From the NCBI GenBank assembly GCA_040954595.2, contig CM082579.2, positions 558,001 to 622,000 of the forward strand: a DNA stretch of 64,000 nt, read 5' to 3'. Origin of the DNA: Balanoglossus misakiensis. Taxonomy: Eukaryota > Hemichordata. Positions 14,870 to 52,365 of the stretch are shown in pieces (position 1 is the stretch's first letter; every line of letters starts with the position of its first letter). The notes beneath the pieces are model-generated. The model was not told where the DNA came from and did not search any database. It was given only the letters and a program-made list of their open reading frames with translations. The translations under genes and the position numbers were made by a program.

Positions 14870-16618
14870 CTGTACAATACAGAATCCAGGAAGTGCATCT
14901 TCGCGAACACTTGCATTGTAAAATGAATTATCAAAAGTTGGTTCATTATCATTTACATCCCGTATGGTTACAATAACTGTCACATTTGTTGCAAGAGTTG
15001 GAGCTCCTCCATCTTGTGCCATGATGAGCAGCGTCACTGAGGGTTTTCGCTCTCGATCGATCTCCGTTGCCGTAGTGATGAGGCCAGAGTTGGTATCAAT
15101 TTGGAACCAGTTTGAGAAAGAGTTTGGAACATGTATTATCTGATATGTAATAGCAGCATTTATTCCTTCGTCCAGATCCGTGCCTTGTAATTGAAAGACA
15201 GACGTTCCTGGATCAGCCACTTCAATCACAGATGCATAGTAAACACTCCGGTCAAAATGAGGCGCATTGTCATTGACATCAGACACATAGATGACCAGAG
15301 GTTTTTCGGTGTATAAAGGTGGAAGCCCATGATCTGCTGCAGTAACTGTCATTTCATATATTGCTTTCTCTTCTCTGTCCAAAGGTTCTTTGACACACAC
15401 CAAATAAATGATATTATCAACCATCTCTATCCCAAAATGCCCTTCTCCTCCGGAAAGTGTCACATTCACATTTGTGAGTTCTCCTTCATCCGGATCGAAA
15501 ACAGAAATCCTGGCAATGTAATCCCCGGGTTTGGCATTCTCAGACACTTCAGAATTTCCACCACCAAGAAACAGAATTGTGACTTCTGGTGGATTTTCAT
15601 TAATATTTTTTACAATGACTGTCACAAATGCAGTACTCCGCTCAGGATATGTCCCGTTATCGCGAGCTTCAACGATCAGTTCATGCACTGCCTGGTCTTC
15701 ATAATTTAACTCCTTATTCAGGTATAAGACTCCAGTTTGGTGATCAACTCGGAATATTTCACCAGAATCACTCTGCCTTCTGTTGATGTCATAACTGACA
15801 AGTCCGTTGCTTCCCTCATCAGTGTCTGTAGCATAAACCTGTAAAATTCTTGACCCAACGGGAGCAGTCTCTGCAATGCTAGCCGAGTATCTACTCTGAT
15901 TGAAAACTGGTTGATTATCGTTCGTGTCTGTGATTGTAATATTGAGTACAGTACTACCAGTTTTCGGTGGATCACCTCCATCAACTGCATGTATGATCAA
16001 ATCATAGTGAGGGGTGGTTTCTCTATCAAGGTGATTGTTCACAATTAAATCAAGGTACAAAACTTGATCTCTCCCTTGTCGATAGTCTAATCGAAACGCC
16101 CCATCAATATTTCCTGATATGATTTCATACCTCTGAGTATTAAAAATGCCCGCATCATTATCGAGGGCTTCGTCTATCGTCCTTTTGGAACCGATCGGCG
16201 ATGCCTCTGAGATTTCTAGAAATGACATTGGACTTGGAAAACGGGGAGCGTTGTCGTTCGCATCCATGACGACCACTGAAACTTGGACAACTTGATTATT
16301 CATACTTATTGCGAAAAAATCATACAGTTCTGCATCCTCTCGGTTTAAGATTATCCGAGTTCTTATTTCACCGTCGACTTCATTAATTTGTAAATCCAGG
16401 AAAACTTGATCAGAGGCTGGGGATATAAAATAAGGTCCCTGGACGCCCGAATCGTCGTAGATGTTGCCGATAAAAGTTCCCGGCGGTTGGCCTTCCGTCA
16501 CGGAGTACAACAGTTCCGTTGATTGTGCCTCAGTTCTGTTTACGATCGTTAGACACAGAATCAACCAAAATGTGACCGAAGCCATCCATGTTTCCCTACC
16601 ACGATTTTCCATCTTCAT
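14870..16618 (-). CDS. Protocadherin, first coding exon (partial gene)
   Basis: This is the N-terminal exon of a calcium-dependent cell-adhesion protein on the reverse strand: 583 residues ending in phase 0 at a GTAGGT donor just below 14870. The open frame that continues past the donor is intronic. Residues 1-31 are a signal peptide with a hydrophobic FWLILCLTIV core. Five extracellular cadherin repeats follow, separated by calcium-binding linkers: DANDNAP (119-125), DTNDNQP (231-237), a degenerate NINENPP (338-344), DVNDNAP (447-453) and DVNDNEP (554-560). A sixth repeat begins at about 562. LDRE motifs and DxDEG turns are present. The mature N-terminus, TELLYSVTEGQPPGTFIG, is typical of protocadherins. 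The start is the first of two close ATGs. The rest of EC6, the membrane segment and the cytoplasmic tail must be encoded further left, but I could not find them in the window. The subfamily is unresolved; the N-terminus recalls PCDH20 and delta-type protocadherins. Confidence 0.9.
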
Positions 16619-19600
16619 CTTGAATTCACCACGAAATATTCGCGATGTCGATTTCCGATATGGACAACCTGGATACGGTCACTCTAGCTTATGGATCGCT
16701 GAACTCATCAGCAACAACCACGGTACGAAGAGAATCCCAAAAGATCTCCGATCCGTCCGTCACGGAATCGCGATCGTCACCATACTACAGATAAAAAGGG
16801 TTGGTATACGTCTATACATACTGATATTTAGTACTATTTTGTCACCACCTAGCTGCGATCGCGACGTCCGTCCGTCCAGTAAGCGATTGTAGTAGTTATT
16901 TTACAACTGCTTTGTGTTTGCGATCACTCCCGGTAAGCTGATCAACTTACCACCATGGTTGTGTTGACGCTTGATGATCGCGATCGGATCGCCACCTAAA
17001 CGCGTACTACAGCGTCCTATCTCCAAGACAACATGGTCCACTTATCACCTGGGGTCTTCACAGGAACACACGAGCCATCGCTATTTCGTCCAGGTGCAGG
17101 TCGATAACATTTTAACACCTGTTTTTGCGACAGACGGTGCCCACTTTTTTACGGATTTCGATGGTCAACTTCGTACCACTTAGCTGGTCTGAAGTTGAGC
17201 GTGTAACAATGCAGGGGGTACGACTAGTAGCAGTCACGTGATCTACGTTGGGGAGAACTAGAATATAATCAGAAACTATTTTAAAAGCTATATTTTTGTT
17301 ATTAATCCTGGATTATAAACGTGGAACATTTGTGATTAGAATTCTTTGAGAACTGCACTATATAATTCAGAATTTTCATAGTCTTAAGTGAAAGAGTGAC
17401 TAACAAACGCCGATCAAAAGTTGGCTGTCGAGCTGCACTGTGGCACGTTATTAGCATATGTATATAAGGGCTATTGTAATTTGAATGAATAATAGGTGCC
17501 TATTGTGAAAACCGTTCTTCGCAAACAAACACCGCAAAGACGGTACAGTCGAATCTTTTACCTGCATTCCAACACGACGAAGTGTGTGCAAACTCTTTTT
17601 ACGCTGCTTGTTTCGGAAAAAAAACGAACATCTTTGATGAAGATATAACTTTATAATAAATCTTCTTTTTCTAGCAAATGAAAGTAAGACAATAACAGCA
17701 AAGTTCATCAATTTTTGGTAAAATCTGTTTTTCAATATGCTGCATAATATGGATAACGAATTAAGTAAAAAAAATGGGAAGGAATTTCATGACTTTGAAG
17801 TCCACATGAAATAGAGATTAGAAGATATTTTAATGAGTATGGAGTCAGTTAAAATTCAATGCCATTATTCAAGTTTATATTTTCCCACGATGACGACTGG
17901 TATTGGTTATACATTTGGCAAACATGCTGGTGGCAAGCTAAAACAAATATATCTGTCTTGGTCAGTTCCAAAATTCCACGCCCGGTTGAGAACGCAATTG
18001 AGGTTTGGCGTGAATGTAGATAATCTTATCTTCTGTGTCGGCAACTTCAGACCAAGATAGGTGCGAACAAGGTGCAAAATGTTTTTTTTATTGCGTCCGG
18101 GCTGTGAATTACTCGTGCACAGAGTGTCAGATTTGTATGCGGTGGTACAGTATTCGAAGAACAATGTTCATGTAAGATGTAAGCTTACACCGCAAACAGA
18201 TATTGATCCGGAATCTCTTGCCGCTGTTTTCATTTACCATGTTGCCTGACATGATTTTATCTTTATATTTAATCTCAAACTGGTCAGACATATTATGTAG
18301 TCGCACACGTGACAATATTTTGCATACGTTTTCCAGCAGGAGCCTTCTGCACGTCAATATTGCAAGATTACATTCTCGAATCACCAGATTATATTCAGAT
18401 TTATCAATCACCAGGGAAACGGTTTAGAGAGGGGTGGTGAAAACAACTAGTCGGATTTGGACTATGTGAATGTCGAAATGATGATTCCACAACACGAATA
18501 TATCTTTGGTTTAAATATGGTATGGGGAGAACGCCCCGATTTGCGTTAGAATGATAGCTAATTTGTAACCTAATAGAACACAGAAAGTACATTTTATGGA
18601 CATATAATCTAAGCAAATAATCCACGCAGTGACGCATTACAAAGTAAAACGTGAACTTTTGGTAACTTTTCCGACAACGACACAGCACCTCTTCGCCTTT
18701 GAAGTCGATTTTTCGTGCGGCATCTTCGCATTGTGGAGGGGAACTCCAATACGGAGAAAGGAGACGTAATACATTGATACCATCATCATGCCCTTGACCC
18801 AGCGGATCAAATCAACAACTATTCAGGATTAAAGAATACCGACGATCGAAATCAACGATATTATTTGAACAAATGAACACAAGTTTGCACGGTTCAGGAG
18901 AATGTTTATCACGCTCCTTGTTTTACTCCATCAGACAACTAAGCTTACAGAAATTTTTCCGGGGTTTAGTCAAGCAAAACGACAATTTCCGCATTTTTTT
19001 GTCGAGATGATGGGAAAGGGTGTGCCCAGTTATGCATTGTCAGTTGGAACAATCCGTTGAACTTGACGTTGACTCAGCTGCTTCCAACCGTTTGCATATC
19101 CTGTATTCCGCCTACAGTGTACACACTGGGAGTAACACATGCCCCATTCGTTCGGACTACACTGACACTCATTCGCTTGACCCAACTTCCACTGTCTCTC
19201 ACGGGTTAACACATTTTGTGTTTGAAAACTGGACTGTTCTCTGTCGACTTTGTCTTTGACGAAAATGTCGGACTTCTCGTTGCGTAATTTTCAGTAATTT
19301 TGGACTACTTCCTCTGTCATTGATTTGCATTTTATGATCGATTTAAAATTCCTTTGATCTTCCCTACTTTTTAAATCTTACGTGTGACGTATTCCAGTTA
19401 AAAACAAAACTAAGATTTTATGTTGTTGGAGACAACTTGAAAATGACGAGAGTGATGTCGTGGTGGTACACTTGCCAACCACCTGTTGCATTATAAAATT
19501 TAACGTTTTTCGTTTCCGTTTTTGCGATTTTGGTTCCTAAATTAAAAAAACAAAAACCCGAACGGTCGCTTTCGTTGATGGTAGACTTCGTCAAGCGGAT

Positions 19601-20116
19601 TTTCATCTCATTTTACATTTACATTGCATTTTATAACCCTTTTCATACATTCCATTCATTGTCTTTGCTTGTTTAATAGCTGCGCACTACTTCCTAATAG
19701 ACAATTAGTCAAGGATTGTCGATAAACCATAAAAGTTTATGATCTGTGGAGTAGCATTTCCATGAAAAAAGCTACAATGTGTTGAAACAATACACATTGT
19801 TGTGACTCAAGCCATGAATTGATATGATTACCAGGGCCTCTGATCATAGTTCCACGCTGTGACTGACGTAATTGCATGTTTTGGAAAGATTTTCAACAGA
19901 TTGTATTTGTGGGTGAGAGAAAATAGACGGGCGAGTGGAACCACCAGAAACCTTCATGATGAGCGATGATGCTCTTCTAGCACCAAAAAACGCACGAGGG
20001 CGCTATTCGCTCAGATCTGGTGCGTCGACATAGATGTTCTTACCACTTGTTGCATATCTCCTCAAACACAAGTCCAATAATAGGAATAGGCAAGCTTATA
20101 ATTTGTTTCTATTCTC
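16619..20116. other. Protocadherin upstream region and intergenic DNA
   Basis: There is no recognisable protein-coding exon in this interval. The first 600 bases upstream of the protocadherin start are comparatively rich in CpG, with several GCGATCG and CGATCGC strings between about 16700 and 16990, so the 5' untranslated region and promoter probably lie here. The rest is AT-rich with only short chance open frames. A GAGGGCGCT motif occurs at 19996-20004. Confidence 0.45.
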
Positions 20117-20122
20117 TTTATT
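20117..20122 (-). terminator. Polyadenylation signal of GEMIN8
   Basis: AATAAA on the reverse strand, about 145 bases past the GEMIN8 stop codon. Distance and orientation fit a short 3' untranslated region. Confidence 0.6.
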
Positions 20123-20267
20123 GCATACCATGGTAAATAAATGAAAAAGAAATATCACAAAATGAAATACACAATATATAGCAACTGATGTGTTTGTCAA
20201 ATCCTTTGCTTTCGCCTTAAAGTGACCACGGCAAAATGCACTCAATTCTTGTTAACAAGGATAACCT

Positions 20268-21593
20268 TTACAGTTTTATTGGAATTGTCGGCCAAAGTTT
20301 GGGGTTCCTCTTATCGTAATTCCTATCAAACTGAAGTTGTAAAGCAGTCTCCATCCCATGAATCATAGCAGCATCTTTTCCATACAATATCTGTTGAAAA
20401 AGAAACACAACATCAAACTGTGTCATTCATGCATTATGATGAAGTTTTAATAATATTCCAATTGCCCAATATATGTGAACAAAAAGTAACTTTTGTTGAA
20501 AGATGTATCCAGTATTTGTAATTGCTGTTTTTCTTCAAGAAGTTGGCATCACAGAAGTTTCTGATCCATAGTGTATAACACATGTACCTTCATTTCATGA
20601 CGTCTCTTCTGACCAGGTTTCTCTGTTGGTGCTTTACATGATGTTGCAACAGATGCCTTGTATACTGGAATCAAAACAACAGTGAAATTAAATACTTGTA
20701 AAATAATTATTTCCTAATCATAAAGAGTAAATTTATCCAAAAGCATGTAGCCTCAACGGAGTACCTGTATGTACATGTATACCGGTTATCACACTTGGAC
20801 AGCGCCCTCTGTGACAAGTTGCAGACACACGACACAAATCAGTCTTGGCTACTTCATCAATAATATCAGAATTATTATTTTTCATCAATTATGGTAGAGT
20901 CTAATCATTAAAATACTCACAATCTTCTGCATTGATGTAATCTTGTTCTTTGCCACTAAAAATCCTCTGTTTTAAATCTTCTATCTCCTTTTCTGTGTGA
21001 AAGGGAACCAAGCATACAGGAGATTAATGGGATGGAATGATACACACATCATCAGTGGAAACAGAAAATGACATTTTGTTATGCAACTTACTTCTTTCTT
21101 CTCTATGTTTTTCAGATTTTGCAAAGAACTCTTTCATTTCTTGTGACACTTCCATTTCCATTTGAAAGCTGTCATCACTTTCATCATCATCTTCACTGTC
21201 ATTCTCTTGCTCATCTCTTGTCAAGTTTTGTGTTACTGAGGCATCATTCCTGTGTGGATTGTGGGCCATCTGACTCCCATATCCAGATTGCCAGTAGGGC
21301 TGGTGTTGCATTGAGCTTCCCCAAGGTCCCATATATGGATCATGGTTCATTTCATAATAAGACGTACTGCTGGGGTCCATTGCCATAAACGGTGATGCTT
21401 GACAAAACTGTGGCATGTAACGATAATTGTGTTGCATCATGGAAAGTCCTGGAAACCAGTGAGTGTAATACCACTGCCTGACATCATGATAATGTTGCCA
21501 GTATCTACGGAAACATGGATCCTCTTGCCAGGGTTGCCCAGGAGACGACTGAAACTGAACAGCCAAGGCAGGGTCATGGCTTGGTGTATCCAT
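20268..21593 (-). CDS. GEMIN8: Gem-associated protein 8 (SMN complex subunit)
   Basis: GEMIN8 is a component of the SMN complex, which assembles Sm cores on spliceosomal snRNAs. Four coding exons on the reverse strand: 21593-21092, 20992-20921, 20664-20588 and 20390-20268 (774 nt, 257 aa; human is about 242). Splice phases are consistent throughout. Hallmarks of the family are present. Near the N-terminus is RYWQHYHDVRQWY, where human has RYWQHYHQAMAW. After an acidic EDDDESDD stretch comes a helix EMKEFFAKSEKHREER, then YINAED, then APTEKPG...EMK-ILYG. The C-terminal block ends NPKLWPTIPIKL, where human ends PKYWPVIPLKF. The start is the ATG nine bases inside the exon, which begins after an acceptor at 21603; an upstream TTG is intronic. 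A non-coding 5' exon must therefore exist, and a candidate ends at 21814 with donor GTAATG. The middle third, rich in Met, Gln and Tyr, is poorly conserved. The gene is divergent from WDR17. Confidence 0.93.
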
Positions 21594-21602
21594 TATCAAG
21601 AT

Positions 21603-24137
21603 CTGTGACAAATAAAAATAAATAAAACCTGTATCTTTTATTGGTTTGGGACAACCTGGTCAAATAATTCAAATGTTGATAATATTGCTTTACAAGAAGT
21701 TGCATTTTAGTCCACTGTATGGCATTGGTCTTCGATCTTGCTACAAAGCACATTTTGGAGACTTCTGCATGTTACATATTACATGTATATGGGTTTCTTG
21801 AACTCTTCATTACCTGGTTCAAGCGTTATGGTATCTGTCTTTGAGTCAGCGAAGACAGATTTTGCAGCTTACTGTTGCTACAGTCCGTAGCTAAATCAGT
21901 TAAAATGCATAGAAACCACCCAATCAGTACTCTACGTCCAGCTGATCGAGCTGATGGTGCACTAGTGCGCCCTCAGCATCTAAGGTTTGTTCCATTTATT
22001 ACAAAGGTGACGTCCTTTTTATGTCAGTCTTTTAATACTATCATATTCTGAAACTATGTATCGTTTATCATACAGATAGTTTTAACCGAGTCTATTATGC
22101 ATTTGCATACTATTTATTGAAGTCGCCAAGGTGTGTAAAATTGAAACAAATCCTACAATTTTTCTTATGCTCCCCCCAATTTATAACAGGTTCTTATCTA
22201 TGTGCTTTGAAAACACAAATAGCAAAATGGCAGCAGAGATGTTGGTACACTTATGATCAGTACCGTGGTCTGTCAGGATTTACAGGTAGGATGACCACAA
22301 TCTTTTGAAACTTGTCTGTCCTAGAATCTATAATCTAGTTCTGAGATAAAGAACAATTGCTGCATGTCGTCGCTCGCCAGAATTGTTGTACTTTAAAAAA
22401 TATCGAACATATATGCAATATTACATTGGTTTTGCATTATAACGCTGATTTGATTGTAAAATATATGAACGTCTAGCGTGTCTACTTGCCTGACAGACAG
22501 AAAGGCCATAAGACATGCATGCCTGGCCCGGCAGTCAGTTTATATTGTTGCTGTTTGTTTAATATTCATTGAATGGGGAGGTATTGTACACCTTTATATA
22601 ATGTCGGGTAGATTAAATTAAAGAATGCATGAAGCTCTTGGCAAGTAACATGCACTGGGGCAGATATGATTAATACACAGAACGATTTATTTCTACTCTG
22701 TATACAGTGTTGCTTTATTAGGGTTATGTGCATTGACACAGTGCAAATAAAACGCAAGTGTACATTTATTCTTTCTGAATGTTGCAGAAGGGATTTGGAC
22801 AAAGGTTAATAAATTACTGTTATTGAGTCTTGAATATTCCTCAATCCGAAGACGTGCTTTTTCTATGCATCTTGTTCATTATTCTTGAATAGAAGGGTCA
22901 AAGGTGTTTCAATATCCTTTTCAATTTCCCTCGTTTTGTTAGATTATTCTCTGAGAGTGCTCGCGTGACATCATTACGTGCTCATACACTTTCATTGGTT
23001 CGTATTACTCCATTTCAAAGTTTCGTAGAATGTGAAAAAAAAATTCAGGAAGAGTAATAAGTTCTTTAAAATATGTCCCTTTATACATGTGTATGTTAAG
23101 TCAAATATCTCAGATAAGTTATACTGTTGCCAGGTTTCTTGTATCTCATGTGAGTTTATGAAAGATTTTCTCAGTGACTTGTTTTCGTGTCAAATAAGGT
23201 GAACAAAATGAAAATAACATTGAGAGCAAATAATCTAGACTTGAAGTCCTTCAATCTGCATGCATCTTGTGTGACCGAATAGTTTATTTGGTGAGAGTAA
23301 TCAAAGTGCATATAAGTGCATGGTCTGACTGGTTAGGTGCCTTGCTTCTTGTTGCCATCCACCTGATTGGTTTCTATGGTGACACTCAATACATTCTAAC
23401 ACCTCCATATGCCAAATGTGACATACAGAATATCCTATCACTTCTGTCGACCCACACATTATCATTCAAACACCTTAGAAGTGCCCCTTTGGAATCCAAA
23501 TTGTATATGGAAGCCCTTTCTCTGTTTTATGTCCACTGTTTATCAAATGTCATCATCTGATCTATTGTTCTTGCAATTATTCTTGCTTTCGTTATTTTTA
23601 TCTTTTGTTTTCCATTGAAATATTTATCAAGGATAAATCAATCTGCCCTTTGAAAAACTCATAAAAATGCCTGTGATCCATTTTTATGAATGGTTCAAAC
23701 TTATTTGAATTGGAGATGAGGCATGATAAGTGCATTTGATCATTTTAATTACTTGAGGAATTGTAATTCACCGTCTTTTGGAGTACACAGATTTAGTGGG
23801 GTCTGTAAAAAGGCATGTGTTGGCAGGTGGTATTACACTTAAATGTTATCCTGTTCAACACTGACAAGGTCTTCTGTCTAAGCAGTTTTAGAACTCTGTT
23901 GACCTACATTTGCTAATGCAAATCAAATTCCCCAGGTGGTTTTATACTTACCACCACATGCATGTCTGTTAGTTTTATTATCTCAATATAAATTTGTGAA
24001 TGTCAGCAGAAGTCATAAAGTTTTATGGGTTAGCTGTGTAACATAGATTGCAAGTTTCATTGTCTTACATTTTTAACTTTGCAGTATATAAAAGTGTGAT
24101 ACATTTCCTAATGAGGTATCTTTTCTTGAATTTTTAG
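21603..24137. other. Divergent GEMIN8/WDR17 upstream region
   Basis: No protein-coding exon is supported here. Reading leftwards, a sequence ending at 21814 with donor GTAATG could be the non-coding first exon of GEMIN8. Above it, 21920-21975 holds a CCAAT on the + strand and a GCGCCCTC motif (21967-21974), suggesting a promoter near 21.9-22.0 kb. Reading rightwards, 22190-22284 is bounded by an AG acceptor and a GTAGGA donor and could be an untranslated WDR17 exon. The coding exon of WDR17 itself appears to begin after the TTTTTAG acceptor at 24138. All of these UTR assignments are inference from splice-like signals only. Confidence 0.35.
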
Positions 24138-24259
24138 GCATATTATAAGATCCAAGATTTCATCTCAGCTGAAGATAAAGGTTTCTAGCCAAGAACCAGA
24201 TACCCAGGCAACTCACGCATGAAATACTAATATCTGTGGCCCATACAGCATCAGTAACC

Positions 24260-47069
<22,810 letters not shown>

Positions 47070-47218
47070 CTGTAAGCTGTAAGCTAGCTGAAGACTTCTT
47101 TTATAGCTGTGGTTCTGTCTTTATGTGCATTCCCAGAAAGGAATTGAAAAATCACATGTATTTGTCGACACACCCAACTTCACTCTGACGTACAAATTCC
47201 TATTCATTCTGTTCAAAT

Positions 47219-47310
47219 GAACCCTTTCTCCCCCTGTTCCCTCTATAGAGGTCCAACTTTACCATAGAAAACAATGGATTTGGACCACACCATGGCAGTG
47301 AAAGGGTTAA
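47219..47310. repeat. 90-bp palindromic repeat, copy 3
   Basis: A complete copy with ACCCTTTCTCCCCCTG at the left and GCAGTGAAAGGGTTAA at the right, including CCATAGAAAACAATGG. It lies in the 3' untranslated region of WDR17, so it is probably transcribed and able to fold. Confidence 0.8.
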
Positions 47311-47397
47311 TAGTCTGAAACCAACCCATTCCTTTTGCCTGTCATGCTGTGTCAAAGTGGAGCCCAATTAGATACATGGGATTAATTGTATTTAAGA

Positions 47398-47403
47398 AAT
47401 AAA
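47398..47403 (+). terminator. Polyadenylation signal of WDR17
   Basis: AATAAA lies 330 bases after the WDR17 stop codon. A second AATAAA at 49487-49492 could serve a longer 3' untranslated region. Confidence 0.5.
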
Positions 47404-50131
47404 GTTTTTTAATTTGATAAATTCTTCAAATATATTCCTATAGAATAATAGGACTTGGTCCTATTGATTATTCGTTCACAAACACGTAAAATTTGTCAAA
47501 GCATCTGAAATATCACATTGTCGTTCAATTTGTGTTTGTGTTTGATTTCAAAATGGAATGCAACAGAGTGGCAGTGTTAATATAAATGACAATTTCCAAA
47601 ATTTACCCTCCAACCTTTTGATTATATTTTAATTGCCTTTTATTTCAGTTAAATACTTGTACATGACTTTAAAAAAATTTAAATTTGCAATTCAACTAAA
47701 GAGCATTATGTTATTGCTGCAAGATTATAAATCTTCTATTTAACATTGATTTCAGATAGTCACCCCATGGTTTGACAATATGGTTCATTCATTGGGTTGG
47801 CATAGTGCAATACTTGAAATCAGCTGTATGTACAGTGAAGTGTTTGCAATGCATTAATGATTCAAATCTTGAAACTGATTTCATGGTGTCTTTTTGCTGT
47901 TTCTTTGCAATGTGTGTATTACCTTACTTGAAAGAAGAGAGTATTTTCTGATGATGCATTTGATTTTAAACATGAAATCATCACAGTTGTCACACCACTG
48001 CCTCAGTCTTTGTATGTTGTTTTAGACATGACATGATAGACGCAGTGACACACAGTGCCAAACTAAATGGCTAACAACAGATGTAAAAGTAGACTTGTTA
48101 ATAGACTTGATGCCAAATGATGCCAATTGTAGTTGTACATGAACTTGTACCAAATTCCACATGAAATATTGAACTTAGTGCCAGATGTGGCATATCACTG
48201 TGCTAAATACACCGACAGACTTCTTCATGGCCTTAGTAACAGCTACAGCTAGCAACAGACCAACATGAGACCAGATAACCTACTAGTGCTACTAATTAAA
48301 TGTAACAGACTTGGAGAATTTGGTTTGTTTTGAATGATGACATTGTGTGAAGCAGTTGCTTTCAGAATACTGTGGAAATACTTTGTCGATCTGGAAGTTG
48401 GTCTTATTTGTGGCTGTCATCAGGTTCCTCCTCTCTTGGAATTTCATTTGTCTGTGTGCGTATATGGAACTTGGGTGTAAGTGTGGGTAGTTTTATCCAT
48501 GGGTGCCAAAATCCACAATTCCCCAAGAAAGATGGTCGGGAATCGCCTATTGTTCGGACGTGTGAACGAGAGGATTAGCTGTAGGATGCGCATTATGGTC
48601 ATGTGACCACCTTAGAGTTGCACTTTTTCCTTGGAAGAAAGCGACAATCCCTCTACTGTCTACGATGATTTTCCCGATATATATATTCCTATAGAATACA
48701 TTAGTACTGAGCTTTTTCAATCAAGTTTTATTTTCTCCAACCGTCCAAGTGTTTTATCACTTCCCATATTGTCAGGAGGCCTTTACTTATTAATTCTGTA
48801 AATACACGTCTTAATGGTGTGTACATAAATGTGACTGCGCTAAAAGCTAAATATCAAGTCATGTTGTGTTCAGACAAGTGTGCCACCAGTGGCCATAACA
48901 TAAATACTCTCTTTTTCCAGTAGTAAAAAAATACTTATGAAACAACAGAAAATACCTGTTTTTTCCAGATGTGTATATTATATAAATGTAAACTGTATGG
49001 ACAGAATAATTTATTATGTGGATTATATTAGGTATCTTTAACTTCTAAGAGCATGAGTGTAATGTGAACCTTGAATGTCAAGCATTTTGATAGTATGTAG
49101 GCTGAGACAGTTGCATGACAAAAAATCTAAGATGTAAAAATTCACTTGAGAAATAACGTTGGATGTATTTTGTTGGTATTTTTCTGTGCAGTTTTCCGAA
49201 TTGTTAAAGCCAAACTTCGCCATGCAAACTGTCAAGACAGTGACATTAGCCACATTAATTCTTACAGTAAAAGTTAGATGTATACATATCTTAAAATTTG
49301 GAAGACACTCACTGCAGTGTGTATTATATTTCTTATCACAAAATGCTAGTAAAATTTATCAATTAATATTTTCTGAATCAGGTTCATGATTTTCGTGTGT
49401 GACGTGAATGTATGCAGGGTGTGAGTGCAAAACTCTTGTAATTAATTACACAAACACAATGTACAATTGTTTGTAAGAAAAGTTTTAATAAATGTTGAAA
49501 TACCTACAGATAATGTAAAATCCAGTGTAACTATGGAACAAACTGCATGCTAAATAGAGAGTACATTTTGATGAATAGATGTATAATACAATGGTATATT
49601 TCCATTCACGCTACTTCCCCAGTTAGAGAATTAACTGTATGCATACAATCAAATGGTATGCACTATTGACATTACATGTACCTGCTTTTTACATATAATC
49701 TTCACAATTCAGATTACAGCACTAACACATTGTCAATAAATATAACAAACGCATGCTTTGTGTTCACAGCTATATATCCTGCAAGAGGTCGAATTGGGTT
49801 CATGATCTCATCAAAAATGACTAGTTATTCACTGCAATATTGTACGTAATGAAAACTCATAAACGTTTTTTTTTCTCCAAAGAGTCAGGTTCTGCATTTC
49901 ATTTACATTAGAAATGTTTGACTTTTATTATGTTGAAAAAAAAGTTCAGTTCATGAAGATCATCGTGATTCTTTGTAAGGAATAGTCAGTTCAGAGGAAT
50001 CGATGATGTATTATCCCGTCTTTTTCACTGAAACTGCTGTCCGTACAATTGTTTATAAACCAGTGAAATGATCTTCCAATGTAAGTTTTTGAAACAATGT
50101 TCTGTTTTATTGAATTGTCTGTCCAAGTTCT
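47404..50131. other. Convergent 3' region between WDR17 and SPATA4
   Basis: No coding exon is supported. The interval lies between the converging ends of WDR17 (+) and SPATA4 (-). It contains a distal + strand AATAAA at 49487-49492 and a reverse-strand AATAAA at 50106-50111, about 20 bases beyond the SPATA4 stop. The base composition is AT-rich and unremarkable. Confidence 0.5.
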
Positions 50132-52155
<2,024 letters not shown>

Positions 52156-52365
52156 CCTGGCAGTGAAAAAATACACCAGGGAAACTGTAAATAATGTGAA
52201 CGAAGCTGTTGTAGAATTTTGCTAGCAAAGCTGTCCCGGTTGCTATGTTTGTTAGCAACCAATGCTCTGGTATTTCTTTCCTCCACTAATAGTGAACCTT
52301 GTTGAGGGCGCACTGCGAATGGTGATGGTGACCCAGCGGTGACCCGGGTGACCCAGGTCAGTGCA
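52156..52365. promoter_or_regulatory. Bidirectional SPATA4/MITD1 promoter
   Basis: Only 210 bases separate the two divergent start codons, so both genes must share promoter DNA unless distant untranslated exons exist. Near the middle, 52238-52260 is a perfect inverted repeat, GGTTGCTA and TAGCAACC with seven bases between. It resembles a widely spaced X-box and overlaps a CCAAT box (52259-52263). A GAGGGCGCAC motif lies at 52304-52313. No TATA box is obvious. Confidence 0.7.

Noticed and set aside
15329-15709. 126-codon open frame on the + strand
   Set aside because: It lies antisense within the protocadherin cadherin repeats and has no recognisable domain.
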